64,000 nucleotides of DNA, from positions 17,359,731 through 17,423,730 of the forward strand of contig NC_092801.1 in NCBI RefSeq assembly GCF_918797505.1. Reading direction: 5' to 3'. The stretch is from Bemisia tabaci (Eukaryota; Arthropoda; Insecta; Hemiptera; Aleyrodidae). The notes under the pieces are model-generated. The model ran no database searches. It had not been told where the DNA came from and was given only the letters and a program-made list of their open reading frames with translations. Shown in pieces: positions 41,228-52,429 of the stretch. The position numbers and the translations under genes were made by a program. The first letter of the stretch is position 1; each line of letters starts with the position of its first letter.

Positions 41228-41468
41228 CTGCTGCGCTATAAAGAAAAGCACACCATGACTCGGATGATGCCAAATTTCCTGAAAATGTTGTGAATTTTAC
41301 CCTCGAATTTTCAAGAGATTTTGATTTGAAACTTAAACTCACGTACCTGAAAGTGTCAAGCAGAAGTATGCATGAGCATAACTCACCCCAAAAATAAATG
41401 TATCAAGAAATGAAGTTTAGCAAGTCTCAACAGTCCATACGTCTGTTTTCCTTGCGACGCGACGGCAG
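41228..41468. repeat. Highly diverged family D copy
   Basis: AAGAAAAGCACACCATGAC, GATGCCAAATTTCCTGAAAA and the far end CATACGTCTGTTTTCCTTG then GACGGCAG keep the D layout with many substitutions. Confidence 0.55.
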
Positions 41469-41916
41469 AAATGCTATAAATAATGCGGTTAATTTCAGGC
41501 GTTTACAGCGAAAGCTTCTACTCTCAGCTCCCGCAATTTTGTTCTTCTTCCTTGTTGTACACCCCTAAGTGCAGGGATACAACGCAGCGCTTTAGTGCTT
41601 TCCTTCATTTCATTATGATTATTATATTACTCTTTTCATTGTTTCGCGTTTTTCCATTCTTTGATAATGGGCTATGGTGCTCACTTCTCTCATTGCCTCC
41701 AAATCCGCCGATTTGTCTACCGATGCTGTTTTCCCTCTTTTCCGAGCTTTTCTCCTCAACCTTGACGGCACTTTGTGTAATAGGCAGGAACCAAAGAGGG
41801 TTTTTTTCACTTTGAGCCTTCAGGCAGTCAAGTTTTATTTTAAATCTCGAGCATAATTAACCCAACCTAAATGGTTCGATTTAAGTCGGTAGATTAGTAA
41901 CAACTTATGTACCTGG
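41469..41916. other. Unassigned, about 450 bp
   Basis: A pyrimidine-rich stretch with a 110-codon hydrophobic frame (41483-41815) that has no homologue I recognise and an overlapping antisense frame. Confidence 0.35.
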
Positions 41917-42472
41917 GGCTGGTTTTTGAAATTGGTAGACAGAGCCATAGACAAAGAGGAAATGGAAGGATTTTATTGGTGGAAGCGAAAGGTTGCAATG
42001 GACATTGGACGTAAGTATAGACTAACTAACGGCAACCCACAAGGGATCCTACACGGAGAAAAAAACTTCGTGCGTGGGACCCGAAGTTGAGGTCATATGG
42101 ATCTCTGAAGTTTTTTGATCACGCATCCGAAAACTTGAGGTCGAGCTGCCGAAGTTCGGGTCAGACATCGAGCCACTTCGGTATGTATCGGAGTACTTCA
42201 AATGTCTGACCCGAACCCTTCGGTATATATCGAAGTACTTCAGATGTCTGACCCTAACATCGGCAGCTGGACCTCAAGTTTTTAGATACGTGATCCGAAA
42301 ACTTCAGAGATCCATTGGACCTCAACTTCGGGTCCCATGCACGAAGTTTTTTCCTCCGTGTATAAGCAGTCCGCCATTTTCTCCCTTGGTCTGTAGGAAC
42401 CGTCCGTTTCAAGCAATGAGATCACTCCATTTTCCCTTTGCCTGCTTCGTCTATCAGTTTCAATAATCAGCC
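41917..42472 (+). mobile_element. Family K element K3, interrupted by L
   Basis: GGCTGGTTTTTGAAATTGGTAG at the left, in part, and CTATCAGTTTCAATAATCAGCC at the right, in part, are inverted. The interior has TAGACTAACTAACGGCAACC. Element L occupies 42052-42360. Confidence 0.8.
42052..42360. mobile_element. Palindromic MITE L, 309 bp, TA duplication, nested in K3
   Basis: CACGGAGAAAAAAACTTCGTG to CACGAAGTTTTTTCCTCCGTG in near-perfect inversion, with inner AAGTTGAGGTC/GACCTCAACTT and GGGTCAGACAT/ATGTCTGACCC. TA lies at 42050-42051 and 42361-42362, as for Tc1/mariner-like MITEs. Confidence 0.92.
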
Positions 42473-44100
42473 GGCAGATGTATGTATGTTTTTGATGATG
42501 GAGCTCTACTCACTCCAGTAGAACGATATGACATGGTTCGCCCCAGTCAAGAGTACAGGATGTCGTCTTCAACTTCCATCTTTGAATACCTATTCAATTA
42601 TTTTTATGAATTTTCAGACCCCACCCTCACGAGTACCGGGAATCTCAAAACCGATAAAAATCTTCGAGGAAACATCACGAGAGTCAAATTGCCTATGAGG
42701 AGGTGATGCTTTTCCATTACTGTCTCAACTTTCAGAGCTTTTCTCGAGCTTCGAAGTCAATTTCAGCCAAACAAGAGTCACCATCGCGTTTCTTGTGAGA
42801 TTTCACCTATCATCGGTTGCATTTAATTTCATTGGCCATTGAAAGAGTTCCATTTGCCCCCTTGAAAATTGCACCTCCGTGTCTGGCTTCTCCCGTAGAA
42901 TCGATTTTTGTACGCTTAGCGTGTAGTATCCTCCAGTTTTGAAGGCGCGAGTCTGGGCTTACGTAGGGTTTCCGGCTTGGAGTTGATTTTGATGCGTATT
43001 GCGTGAAGCATTCTCCTCTTTCGAAGGCATCGGTCTGAAAGAGACTCCATGTACGTGCGCGGTTTTCGAATCGCGTATCTGGAGAGATTCGTAGTTTCAT
43101 TCCTTTCGAGCTCCAATTCATTTCGTGTCTCGCATTAAAATAATTACGCGCTCGAGACAGTTACAGAGCCTTTGAAGTATGTTTACCTTTGTGAGGATTT
43201 TGATTCTGATCTCATCCGCGCGAAACAGGAAAAAGTTGGATAAATATGTAAATGTAAATCATTACAATTCCTATTAAAGTAAGATGACTCACTCAAACTG
43301 CTTTGATAGCGAAGAGAGCCGTAAGTGCAAAATTTTCGAAATCGAGTTTTCTTCAAAATTCGTCTAAACTCTTGTAGATGAAATTACTGAGACAGCTAAA
43401 ACAGCAAAATTCATCCTAATTTAATGAAAACGAGGCGTATGAAGAAGCCGTAAGTGCACAAAAAATGACATAGATTTTTTCAAGACAGCCGTAGGTGCAT
43501 GAGAGCCGATGAAAACAGTGCTTTCAAAAGGAACGCCGCCCTCATCTGCCGATTTCTAACCTGAAAATGTGTTTGTTGTGTGTCCAGCACGCTACCACAA
43601 AAGCACGCAGAAGATAGCACGTACTGCTGCTGTCTTGCCAAATACTAACCTAACACGAAACTGGAATTTCACCTTTTTCTTGTACACTAAAATAAAATCG
43701 GTCGAGTTTTAATCCCCAAATGATTTCTAAGAGTCTATCGAATGATTGGTTACGATTTGACAAAGAACGGAGGCTTCTTCCAATAAAATGTTTCACTCAG
43801 AAACTTCTAGGCCCATTTACTCAAAACTTCATTTTTGCACTTAATGCTCTCTTCGCTACCACGGCAGCGAAGGACTGGCGTGGGATTTCAGGTTGTTTAA
43901 AAACCTAATCAATTTGAAGAATGAATAAATGAATAGTGCCTGTAGGAATAGCTGCACATTACACGCTTACGATTTCCCTAGGGTCCTTTGTCACAAATCG
44001 ATTGAAAGATTACACGTTTCACACGAATGTCATTGATCTTGATTCTACTCACTCCCGCATTTCCTTCCTTTCCCCTCTCCAATTCCGTCGGTGTCCTGCA
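42473..44100. other. Mostly unassigned, 1.6 kb; diverged family Q repeats at 42880-43110
   Basis: GTACGCTTAGCGTGTAGTATC...GAAGGCGCGAGTCTG and GATGCGTATTGCGTGAAGC...GAAGGCATCGGTCTG form two diverged Q-like units. The 103-codon minus-strand frame is built from them. Elsewhere no gene or family is seen. Confidence 0.45.
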
Positions 44101-44353
44101 CTGCCGTGCTAAGGAAAAACGCCGTATGAACATTCGGCAGTCACCAACTTTCCCTTGACAAAACCTGTATTTCTGACAAAATTCATGCATATTTTTCCTT
44201 GAAATTGTCAGATATTTTAGATTTAATTATGTACAAAATTGTCTGAAAATTTGAGAAAATAATATTCACAATTTTCCCGGTAATTTCGGTTTTTATTGAA
44301 GGACATTTGGCAACGGCGGAAAGCTCATACGGCGTTTTTCCTCAGCACGGCAG
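44101..44353. mobile_element. Family D MITE, 253 bp, target duplication TGCA
   Basis: CTGCCGTGCTAAGGAAAAAC to TTCCTCAGCACGGCAG, with TGCA at 44097-44100 and 44354-44357. A full-length reference copy. Confidence 0.93.
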
Positions 44354-44376
44354 TGCAGTTTCCACGCCCTCTTACT

Positions 44377-44617
44377 CTGCCTTACTAATGAGGAAGAACG
44401 ACGTATCCATCTTCAGACGTTGTCAACTTTCCTCTGATAATATTTTCATTCTTGAGGAATGTTCTAAATATTTTTCTTCGAATTTTTTTTAGAGAATTTT
44501 ATCTGTAATTGAAAATTGCAAAAGAAATTTCGTAACACTCCCCGAAAATATTAATTTAATCGAAGAAAATTCGGCAACTCTTGAATGTTCATGCGGCGTT
44601 TTTCCTTAGCACGGCAG
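44377..44617. mobile_element. Family D element, 241 bp
   Basis: CTGCCTTACTAATGAGGAAG to TTCCTTAGCACGGCAG, 23 bp from the preceding copy in the same orientation. It is more diverged at the left end. Confidence 0.85.
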
Positions 44618-45344
44618 ACTCATAAGTCCATACGCGTCTCTGTAATCTCTTAAACGCCTGGAAGTAAAAGTCCTTGGTGTTCGGCTCGTGACACTTCGAG
44701 CACCTAAATTGCGGGAGCAAAAGATGAAATTAGTCTTGCAGTGTGTAAGGGCTCTGTTTAAGTATTTCTGAGTATAAGTAAGTATACTTAGTATACTGAT
44801 ATACTTAGTATACTATACGTATACTTACATAAAAGTAAGAGTATCTTAATAATGATTTTTTTAAAATTGTTATTTATTACTTAGATTTTGGACGGGTTTG
44901 GCCAGAATCAACATAACTGTATCGAAGCCACCTAATGCTCTCTCGTTTTTATTTGTTCAACAGAGAACGAAATAACATAACAACATTGCAGGTTTTCGTA
45001 ACTTTCTAACGAGGGCAAGATCAACTCATTTGATTGAAAATGAATAAATATATGCATTTTTTGAAAGTCGAGTGTCGTGTTGCCGCCGAGGATTTTAACG
45101 ATTTTTTTTAAGATTTCTTAGTTAGAGCGAAATCGTCTCCACTTTTCGAACAACCTCTTTAGGAAACCGAGAAGTTTAAAGGTGATCCCATCAGTTTTTT
45201 CGTGTAATTATCTTCCAGCAACACCCCTTAATTTCGAAATCGTCGACGAAATTTACATCAATATTTTCAAGTTTAGTCAAAAATGTCATGTTTGGCCTGT
45301 CCGAATCACTCGTTCTACTGCGCGACGGATGCTACGATTGTGAC
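44618..45344. repeat. Unassigned; AT palindromic patch at 44758-44850
   Basis: AGTATACTTAGTATACTGA and TATACTATACGTATACTT form nested self-complementary stretches over about 90 bp. Otherwise no feature. Confidence 0.5.
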
Positions 45345-46566
45345 GCGCCAATCTGCATATCCGCGCTCTCCGAACTCTTATCAAATTCAATATCTGATTA
45401 TGAGTGATAAAATTCTGATTCCGTATTAATCCAGTAGATGGCATAGGTGTTGACAAGCATTCTGCTTTCCCCAGCGATAATCGTGATCTGGATTTAATGG
45501 GGCCCGAGCCAGAATCACTTCACATTTGGTGTACTTTAAGAAAATAGTACGGTTAATTTTTGAAAGCCTAGACGCCTCGCGTCTGGGTGATAAAGTTTTT
45601 TATTCCCGCCTCTTTTAACATTTTAATATATTTTTACATTTAAATAAATGTAAGGTTCCAATTTATTCCTCGTAGTCAGAGGCCGTATAAGATCAGCACG
45701 CACGGTTTAAATTGCTTCAAAAAATTCTGTGAGGCGCATTTGTGCAAAGTTAATTGAATAGCATGATACAAAACCGACATCTCTCCCCCACTGGAAACAA
45801 TTTTCTAAAGATTTTTTATTGACTTAGGCGAAAGCGTCGTTTCCTGTCAACAAAATTCTATCTTTCGTGTTGGATTTGTGCAGATTTAACTTAAAGTCGG
45901 TTTTTTAGTAAAAAAAAGCGTCGTTTTGCTACAGATAAGTTTAAGTTTAAAAAACGATTGCAAAACAAAGTTTCTTTAACTCAAACAAACTGATGAAAGT
46001 TAAATCTGTACGGATTATACTCAGAATAACCAACTTTTGTCGACAAGAAACGACGATTCAAGTCGAAATAATTTCTCATTAAAAATTGATTTCAGTGGGG
46101 GAGAAATGTCGGTTTTGCATTATGCTGTTTGATTAGCTTTGCATAAATACGTCTTAATACCTACAAGATTTTTTGAAGCAATATAAACCGCCCTTGTTAC
46201 TATCATACAGCTTTCGACTGCCAAAATGAATCAGAGCCTAGAAATAATTTTTTTATGACTAACATAAATTATATGTATGTGTTGATATGCATATTAGTAT
46301 TAGAGGGAATAAAATAATTTATCACCCACACGCGAAGCGTTTGGGCTATCAAAAATTAACCGTACTATTTTCTTTAAGTACACCAAATGTGAGTTAATTC
46401 TAGATCGGGCCCCATTAAATCCAGATCACGATTATTGCTGGAGAAAGCAGACTGATTTCCAACTGCTATGCCATCTAACGGATTGGTACGGAATCAGATT
46501 TTATCACTCCCGATATTGAATTTGATAAGATTCCGGGTAGCACAGCGCGGATGTATAGCTTGGCGC
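45345..46566. mobile_element. Long palindrome S, 1,222 bp
   Basis: The whole segment folds on itself about 45955. Matching outer pieces include GCGCCAATCTGCATATCCGC / GCGGATGTATAGCTTGGCGC, TAATCGTGATCTGGATTTAA / TTAAATCCAGATCACGATTA and AAAATAGTACGGTTAATTTT / AAAATTAACCGTACTATTTT. Arms are roughly four-fifths identical by eye. The centre (45766-46121) is family R, itself palindromic (ACAAAACCGACATCTCTCCC). No coding sequence. Confidence 0.88.
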
Positions 46567-46576
46567 AGCAAACAGA

Positions 46577-46700
46577 CAATACAAAACCGACATTTCTTTC
46601 CCACAGAAAACAATTTTCTTGAGCTATTATTTTAACTTAAATTCTCTTTTCTTGTCGACAAAATTTGGTTATTTTGAGTTGAATCCGTGCGAATTTATTT
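46577..46700 (+). repeat. Family R half-copy
   Basis: ATACAAAACCGACATTTCT through TTGTCGACAAAATTTGG and GAGTTGAATCCGTGCG, one arm of R, 10 bp beyond palindrome S. Confidence 0.7.
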
Positions 46701-47037
46701 TCGTTTGATATTCTAAAATATTTCAGTCCATTGAAATCTCTTTCAAATCTAGTAACGTCGTCGCTTCGTTGAATTTTATCGGAGGTCTGCAAACATTTTT
46801 CCGTCCTATGATGCAATGTTAAAAATATCTCTAAACGTCCTTGATCACACCTTAAACCATACGAGATCTCCCTGTAAAATGGGTCGATTATGAGTACGGC
46901 CCTACATCTGTGTCCTTTAGACATAGAATTAGTTTTTCCTGTGTTTAAACTTTGAAGCATATTACAGGTCGCAAATAAAAAGACTTAGAACGAAAACGCA
47001 AGTGGTTTGGTGGAAACACATCTGTGAACAACCTGTA
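46701..47037. other. Unassigned, about 340 bp
   Basis: The 107-codon minus-strand frame over 46637-46960 begins in family R and has no recognisable domain. Confidence 0.35.
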
Positions 47038-47290
47038 CTGCCGTACTAAGGAAAAACACCGTATAAACATCTAAGTGTTGCCAAATTTCCCCTCTTAAAT
47101 TATCAATTTTCGAGACGAGTAATGGATATTTCTACTTGAAATTTTCTGAAACTTCTGATCACATTGCGCAGAAAGTTCTCCGGAAAATTGGACGGAAAAT
47201 TGTCTAACGTTTTCCTGAAAATGCTTATTTTACTATGATAAATTTCGCTACTTACGAGGGTTCATACGGTGCTCTTCCTTAGCACAGGAG
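47038..47290. mobile_element. Family D element, 253 bp
   Basis: CTGCCGTACTAAGGAAAAAC to TTCCTTAGCACAGGAG. Flanks TGTA and TGTG differ at one base. Confidence 0.88.
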
Positions 47291-47593
47291 TGTGGTAATC
47301 GCTCCTCAGGACATTGATGATAGATGTGTTTCCGCGCTTCAGCTAAACCGGTGTTCTCTGTTCAACTCTCAGGGGAGAGTTGTCTTAAAGCACCCGCTAT
47401 TCAGAGGAAATCCCTCCCCACCTGAGACTTAAGACTTAAGTCCGCAAAAGAACATGGCTTTATTTTCCATCGTTTCTAGTCCAAGGATCCTTTTTCTCCG
47501 TGCCCTCCGTTCAGATGAGGGAAAACCCTTTGAGTAATTGAATCGCTCAAATCTAAAAGACCCGACTTATGGGAAAGTGAAATAAACTATGGA
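47291..47593. other. Unassigned; 8-bp hairpin
   Basis: CAACTCTC/GAGAGTTG at 47363-47382 forms a perfect stem with a 4-nt loop. Nothing else recognised. Confidence 0.4.
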
Positions 47594-47906
47594 CAGGGTG
47601 TCTACAAGTCCGAAATTTCCGGAAAGCACGGGAAAAGTACTGAGTTTTTAAGGGCGGTCCGGAAGTACTGAAAAAGTGCGGAAATTCCGCAAGAAGGTCC
47701 GGAATTTTTTCATTTTTGTTTGGCATTTTTGTCGCAATTTGAGCGAGAAATTAAAATTTTTGAAATTTGTCGAATTTCATCACTTTGAGGTACTGGAAAA
47801 GTACTGAATATTCAATGTGAAGGAGGTACTGAGTTTCTTGGGAATATACTGAGAAAGTAGTGTAAAAGTACTGATTTTTGGCCAGCCTGCTTAAGTAGAC
47901 ACCCTG
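47594..47906 (+). mobile_element. Family H element, complete, 313 bp
   Basis: CAGGGTGTCTACAAGTCCG to AAGTAGACACCCTG. It is a good reference copy for the family: both ends are intact and the order of internal motifs is complete. Confidence 0.9.
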
Positions 47907-48735
47907 AAAGAGGAAAAAAAATTACTGGTTTTAGCCAGAGTTTTCACATTTTTGGAAATATTTTTAGTGGATGTTGTTCTTTTATCCTAAAGACATTAAC
48001 ATGCAGTGGTGTCAAAATCTCCGCCTTTTTTTTGTCTTGGGAATGTAAGCAATTAAAAATTCAGGAAATAAGTTGTTTTTTTAACTGACTGAAAAAAGCC
48101 ATATTTAATCCCATGGTAAGATGAAAAAATTAAAAATTCGGAGTATACCGAGCGTTTCAAATGGCGGAAACCTTAAGGAATGATTCTCAATGCCGCAATA
48201 AAACTAGTTTGTTGTATGACCATTGATAGTTCTCCAAAGTTTCTCCCATGTTTTTAAAATTGAAGCCCCAGTCATCAACAAAATTACGTGAAAAGGGTTG
48301 AGAGATATTTTTATGTGCTTTATTCATTTTGGTGATACAATAAGTAAAAAATTAAAAACATGGAGGAGTTTAAGCCCCCCCTCCCAAAAGAAAAAAAATC
48401 CAGCAATTTAGTTTGGTATCTCAAACGAAATATTGTCATAGAACAAAAAACTCTCGTTTCTGTCTGAGGAATTGATCCCCAAAGTGTCTGCCATTCGATT
48501 TTGGAAAACCTGTACAACTCGATTTGATGTTAAACATGGCTTTAAAGTTTACTTGAAGATCATAGTGAAACCTATGCAAGTCTTTCTGTAGGATCCTGCC
48601 CTAGGGCCGAATTTTGTCGGCATTTTCTCACGGAAACGTGCGGAAACGACTCATCCTAAACATTTTTTATTAGACTGCGTCCGTTTTTCTCGACAAGCCC
48701 CTGCAATTTACGCCAATTTCCCTGCTTGAGCTGAA
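47907..48735. other. Unassigned, about 830 bp
   Basis: AT-rich. No gene or family recognised. Confidence 0.4.
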
Positions 48736-49278
48736 CTGCCTTGCTATAAGGAAAAACGCCGTAAAAACATTATTCGAGAGCTACCTTTCCCGAATAAAAC
48801 ATGTGTTTTTGAGGAAAGTTATTCATATTTTCTCTTGAAATTTTCGCATATTTTTTTTATCGAAACCCACACAAAATTATTCGAACAATTCGAAAAAAAA
48901 TTCAAAATTTTCCCAGGAAATTTCGTTTTTATCGAAGGTAACCTGGCAACGTCTGAAGGCAGATACGGCGTTTTTCCGACTGTGCTGGTTACACGCTCAA
49001 ATTTCCATCAATTTCCGATCAAATGGTGACTGGTGCGCACCATCTACCATCAAATTTCTACGGCCTGCAAAAATTTGATGGTAGATGATGGAGCATTGGG
49101 GCTCATCCTTCATCTGATTTCCACACAACTGCGCTTATTTCATGCTTATTTAAATCAACACGCTGTTTTAATTAATTTTACTCATCAATCTACATAACTC
49201 TCGACCGCCATCTTGGTCATCATTTTGATCGAAATTTGACGGAAATTTGAGCGTGTAACCAGGCCATTAGCACGGCAG
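48736..49278. mobile_element. Family D element with nested family E, duplication TGAA
   Basis: CTGCCTTGCTATAAGGAAAAAC, in part, at the left; TTAGCACGGCAG at the right. TGAA lies at 48732-48735 and 49279-49282. Just before the right end, after GGCGTTTTTCC, family E occupies about 48979-49265. Confidence 0.9.
48979..49265 (-). mobile_element. Family E element nested in D
   Basis: GCTGGTTACACGCTCAAATT to GAGCGTGTAACCAGGCC, inverted relative to the copy at 33.9 kb. Its left terminus is altered, and no target duplication could be fixed. Confidence 0.83.
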
Positions 49279-49282
49279 TGAA

Positions 49283-49489
49283 CACCTTCCCCTCAGCCTT
49301 TGACTGAAATTAATCACAGTGTACTTCGTAGCTTCAATTCTAATGCTGTGTATTCTCGGCTTTGATTACCCCGCGAAGTAGTTCGGACCCAGCACCATTC
49401 TACCAGCCTGTTACTCGAAGTTTACTCGGTACACAAACCGAGTTTGTATGGTATACAAACCCGTTTCGGATAGTGTGCTAACTGGACGT
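49283..49489. other. Unassigned, about 200 bp
   Basis: Contains a short repeat of GTATACAAACC/GTACACAAACC around 49430-49470. No feature. Confidence 0.3.
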
Positions 49490-49604
49490 ATTTCTGCCCA
49501 GAGAACTGTGTGCATCAGGACGTGAGCCCTGTTATGCATGTATTCTTACGGGTCTCAGGGCTCATGTCCTGATGCACATAGTTCCGTTCCGCACGACTGA
49601 AGTT
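49490..49604. repeat. Foldback repeat W, copy 1
   Basis: GTGTGCATCAGGACGTGAGC and its inverse GCTCATGTCCTGATGCACA form the arms. Outer AACTGGACGTATTTCTGCC is shared with 56.41 and 59.08 kb. Confidence 0.75.
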
Positions 49605-50107
49605 GGCGAGGCACGTGGCTTCGCAGTTCTCCACCAATATCCTCCGGGGAGTTGACAACTAAGCGTCAACAGACTCGGGATTTCATCGACTTGGAGGGCA
49701 CCGGCTGCAAGGAATTGAATTTGCGCTCGGGGAAATAAATAAACAAGGAACCCGAAAATTCGACGGGGACTTTATAAATTTTAGAGAACAGCTGCGTCCT
49801 CCGGGCGGAAGGACTGAAAGTGGGTCAAAAAAGGAGGACAGGGCGCCGATTCAGCTAAACGTCACGTCGGGAAGATGTGTCGTGAATTTAAGCGGTCTCG
49901 CGTCAGGGCTGAACAGGGACTTCGGTTTTGGAAAATTCCTATTATATTATGTGTGATTGTCGCATACAAAGTCGCCTCCCAAACAGTTCCTTTCCGTAGG
50001 AAGTCTTTTTGGTTTACATCGTGACTGGGGGAGGTTTAAGGACCCTCAAAGTAGAATCATTAAGAGGAGAATTTTTGCGAATCTAGAAAAAAATTCAGCA
50101 GTACAAC
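49605..50107. other. Unassigned, about 500 bp
   Basis: Nothing recognised. Confidence 0.4.
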
Positions 50108-50243
50108 TGGACTACATTTTGCAATTCGGAACTATAATTTGTTGCTAATCTGTAAAAACACGTATGTGCATAAGGAAACTGATGGTACATACGTTGTTTC
50201 TAAACTGAGTCAGAAATTATGGTTCCTAATTGCAAAATGCAGT
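50108..50243. repeat. Family AF foldback, 136 bp
   Basis: TGGACTACATTTTGCAATTC and GGAACTATAA at the left; TTATGGTTCC and GAATTGCAAAATGC-like TAATTGCAAAATGCAG at the right. Confidence 0.75.
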
Positions 50244-50617
50244 AAACCTTCGGGAACGAGTCCTTCAAAGGGCTTACAATGCTTTTCCACCGCCAAAAAT
50301 TCCAAATACCGAAGAAACAATTCTATGATTTTGACAAACTTTAAGGTCGTTGCGAACCCACCTTTTTTGCGAAACTTGCAAGCTATTTTCTTTCAATTTT
50401 TGTACTTTTCGTAGTGGCAAATCATAGTAACCCCTCCTACGAACCCATTTTTTAATTTATTCCGCTGGAGTCTTCTCGAGGCTTGCAAAAATTCACGAAC
50501 TGATTGCGGTAGACTCACGAATTGTACAGACAGTAAGTTGGAAATGTAGCCACCATGCGTTACATTATTCCTGAAAACTAAAACAGCGTATCTCTTTGAG
50601 GGTAAATTGTGCATATG
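50244..50617. other. Unassigned, about 370 bp
   Basis: Nothing recognised on either strand. Confidence 0.4.
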
Positions 50618-50870
50618 CTGCCGTGCTAAGGAAGAATGCCGTATGAACATTCAAGAGTTGCCAAATTTCCTTCGATAAAATCATTATTTTTGAGGAAAGT
50701 TATGAATATTTTTCCTTGAAATGTTCAGGAAATTTCGGTGAAATTGCAAACAACATTATCAGAAAAATTGGAAGAAAAATATTCAAAAATTTACCAGGAA
50801 ATTCGCGTTTTATCACAGGGAATTTGGCAACGCCTGAAGGTTCATACGACGTTTTTCCTTAGCACGGCAG
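50618..50870. mobile_element. Family D MITE, 253 bp, target duplication TATG
   Basis: CTGCCGTGCTAAGGAAGAAT to TTCCTTAGCACGGCAG, with TATG at 50614-50617 and 50871-50874. It landed a few bases from the left edge of the F element that follows. Confidence 0.93.
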
Positions 50871-50878
50871 TATGGATT

Positions 50879-51187
50879 AGAGTCCCTTTATACTGAGAGT
50901 CAAGACAATGTGAATCCATTTCTGATTGGTTCCCGTATTTTAGGCCTTCACAGTGTCACAAACGGGAATAAAGATTACATTTTCACCGATTGCAAAGATT
51001 ATAATCTGGAATGGACTAGGGAATTACGGGTTCGGCAAGGAACAAACGGAATGAGAGAAGGCACGGAGAAAGGAATTTGAGAATGGGCCGTTCAAAGATT
51101 ACGAAAAACGTTCAGTTTGTGTAATCTTAATTCCCGTTTGTGACTCCATGAGGGGGTGTTGTTTTGACTCTTGGTATAAAGGGACTC
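50879..51187. mobile_element. Family F element, 309 bp, 8-bp duplication
   Basis: AGAGTCCCTTTATACTGAG to GGTATAAAGGGACTCT. TATGGATT precedes the left end and recurs at 51190-51197 after the right end. An 8-9-bp duplication suggests a hAT or Mutator-type enzyme; the ends do not decide between them. Confidence 0.85.
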
Positions 51188-51430
51188 TTGTATGGATTAG
51201 CCTTTTCCCTTTGTATTGAGATTTTCAGTTTTCTGAAATGTGATGCACGTTGGCTACATTTCCAACTCATTGCAAAAATTGTCCTTCAATTAAATGATGG
51301 TTAAGGATCTTTCTTATACCTGTTAGGGTCCGTTAAGGAATAGGGAGAAGAAGATGGAGAAAAAAGTGTAGGAGGACGTAGAAGAAGGAGATGAAGAGGA
51401 AGGAGGAAAGTAAGAAAAAAAGGAAGAAGA
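51188..51430. other. Unassigned, purine-rich
   Basis: A GGAAGAAG-rich stretch around 51350-51430 with no gene. Confidence 0.35.
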
Positions 51431-51999
51431 GAAAGTGGAATTCGGGGAGTGGAAAATAAAAAGAGAAGTAAATCTCTTTCATTGTCTTCTTCATCCTTTT
51501 CTCCACCTCACTGAAAAAAAAATATCGGTGTATTTACTGAGAAAAGGGTAAAATTACCAAGGATCCAGGGTTCTATTTGATCCCAGTTTTTTCTTGGTAA
51601 AATTACCATTTATGGAATTGGTAATTTTACCGAGAAATCTCGGTAAAATTATTGAACTTTCTCGGTAATTTTACCGGGCCTTGGTAAAAACGCCAATATT
51701 TTTTATCGACTGTGGTAGAATTACCGAGATAAAATGGCAAAGTTACCGGGAATTGATTACCAATAAAAGTCGTATTCTTACCTGAAAAAACAGTAAAAAT
51801 ACCGGTTTTTAGGTAAGCTTACCAGTCTGTCTTGGTAAAATTACCAATAATTGGTACAAAAAGTGAGATGGTAAAGGTTTCAACGGACCTTGGTAAAAAC
51901 GCCGAGAATTTTTTTTCAGTGAAAGTAGAATTCGGGCAGTGGAAAGTAAAAGGAAACTAAATCCTTTCATCGTCTCTTTCATCCTTTTCTCACCTCTCT
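51431..51999 (+). repeat. 80-bp direct repeats flanking element N
   Basis: GAAAGTGGAATTCGGGGAGT...CATCCTTTTCTCCACC (51431-51510) and GAAAGTAGAATTCGGGCAGT...CATCCTTTTCTCACC (51921-51999) bracket element N. This is much longer than any target duplication. Confidence 0.75.
51509..51921. mobile_element. Family N element, complete, 413 bp
   Basis: CACTGAAAAAAAAATATCGG at the left and CCGAGAATTTTTTTTCAGTG at the right are inverted. The interior contains GGTAATTTTACC palindromes. It is near-identical to 30.70-31.02 kb. Confidence 0.88.
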
Positions 52000-52429
52000 C
52001 ATCAGTTTTCTCTTCTCCTTTTCCTCTCATTTTACTTTTCAATACCTTCTTCCTCCTCTTCTTCTCCACCTTCTTCCTTTCCTCCGCTTTAATGCGTCCC
52101 CATTCGACATGAAGTGGGTCAAAGAGAGGCCGGGCCACCGCGATTCCCAGAAACGCGGGGACGCTGTGTCGGGAATCCAAGCGGTCGCGGGGCCGAACAG
52201 GGACTCAACAGGGACACCGGATCGATAAGCATTCGCGCCCCTGCCAAAGGTCCCTGTCGAACTCTCGCAAGGAGGCGGAGACAAGAGGAGAGTAGGGCAC
52301 TCGAAGAGCTTAGCAAGGGGAGGGCCGCTAATTTAAATTTATTAGAAATCGGGGTGTTATCGAGCATCTCCCGAGAAACTTCGGACGTTTTTCTTCGGGA
52401 GCTCAGCCACACCTGTCTCGCCCTAGCGG
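52000..52429. other. Unassigned; pyrimidine-rich then GC-rich
   Basis: Open frames of 81-123 codons overlap on both strands between 51809 and 52434. None has a motif, and they look compositional. Confidence 0.35.

Noticed and set aside
44758..44850. AT-rich self-complementary patch as a replication origin or cruciform
   Set aside because: Simple TATAC/GTATA repeats give such pairing easily; nothing else marks an origin.
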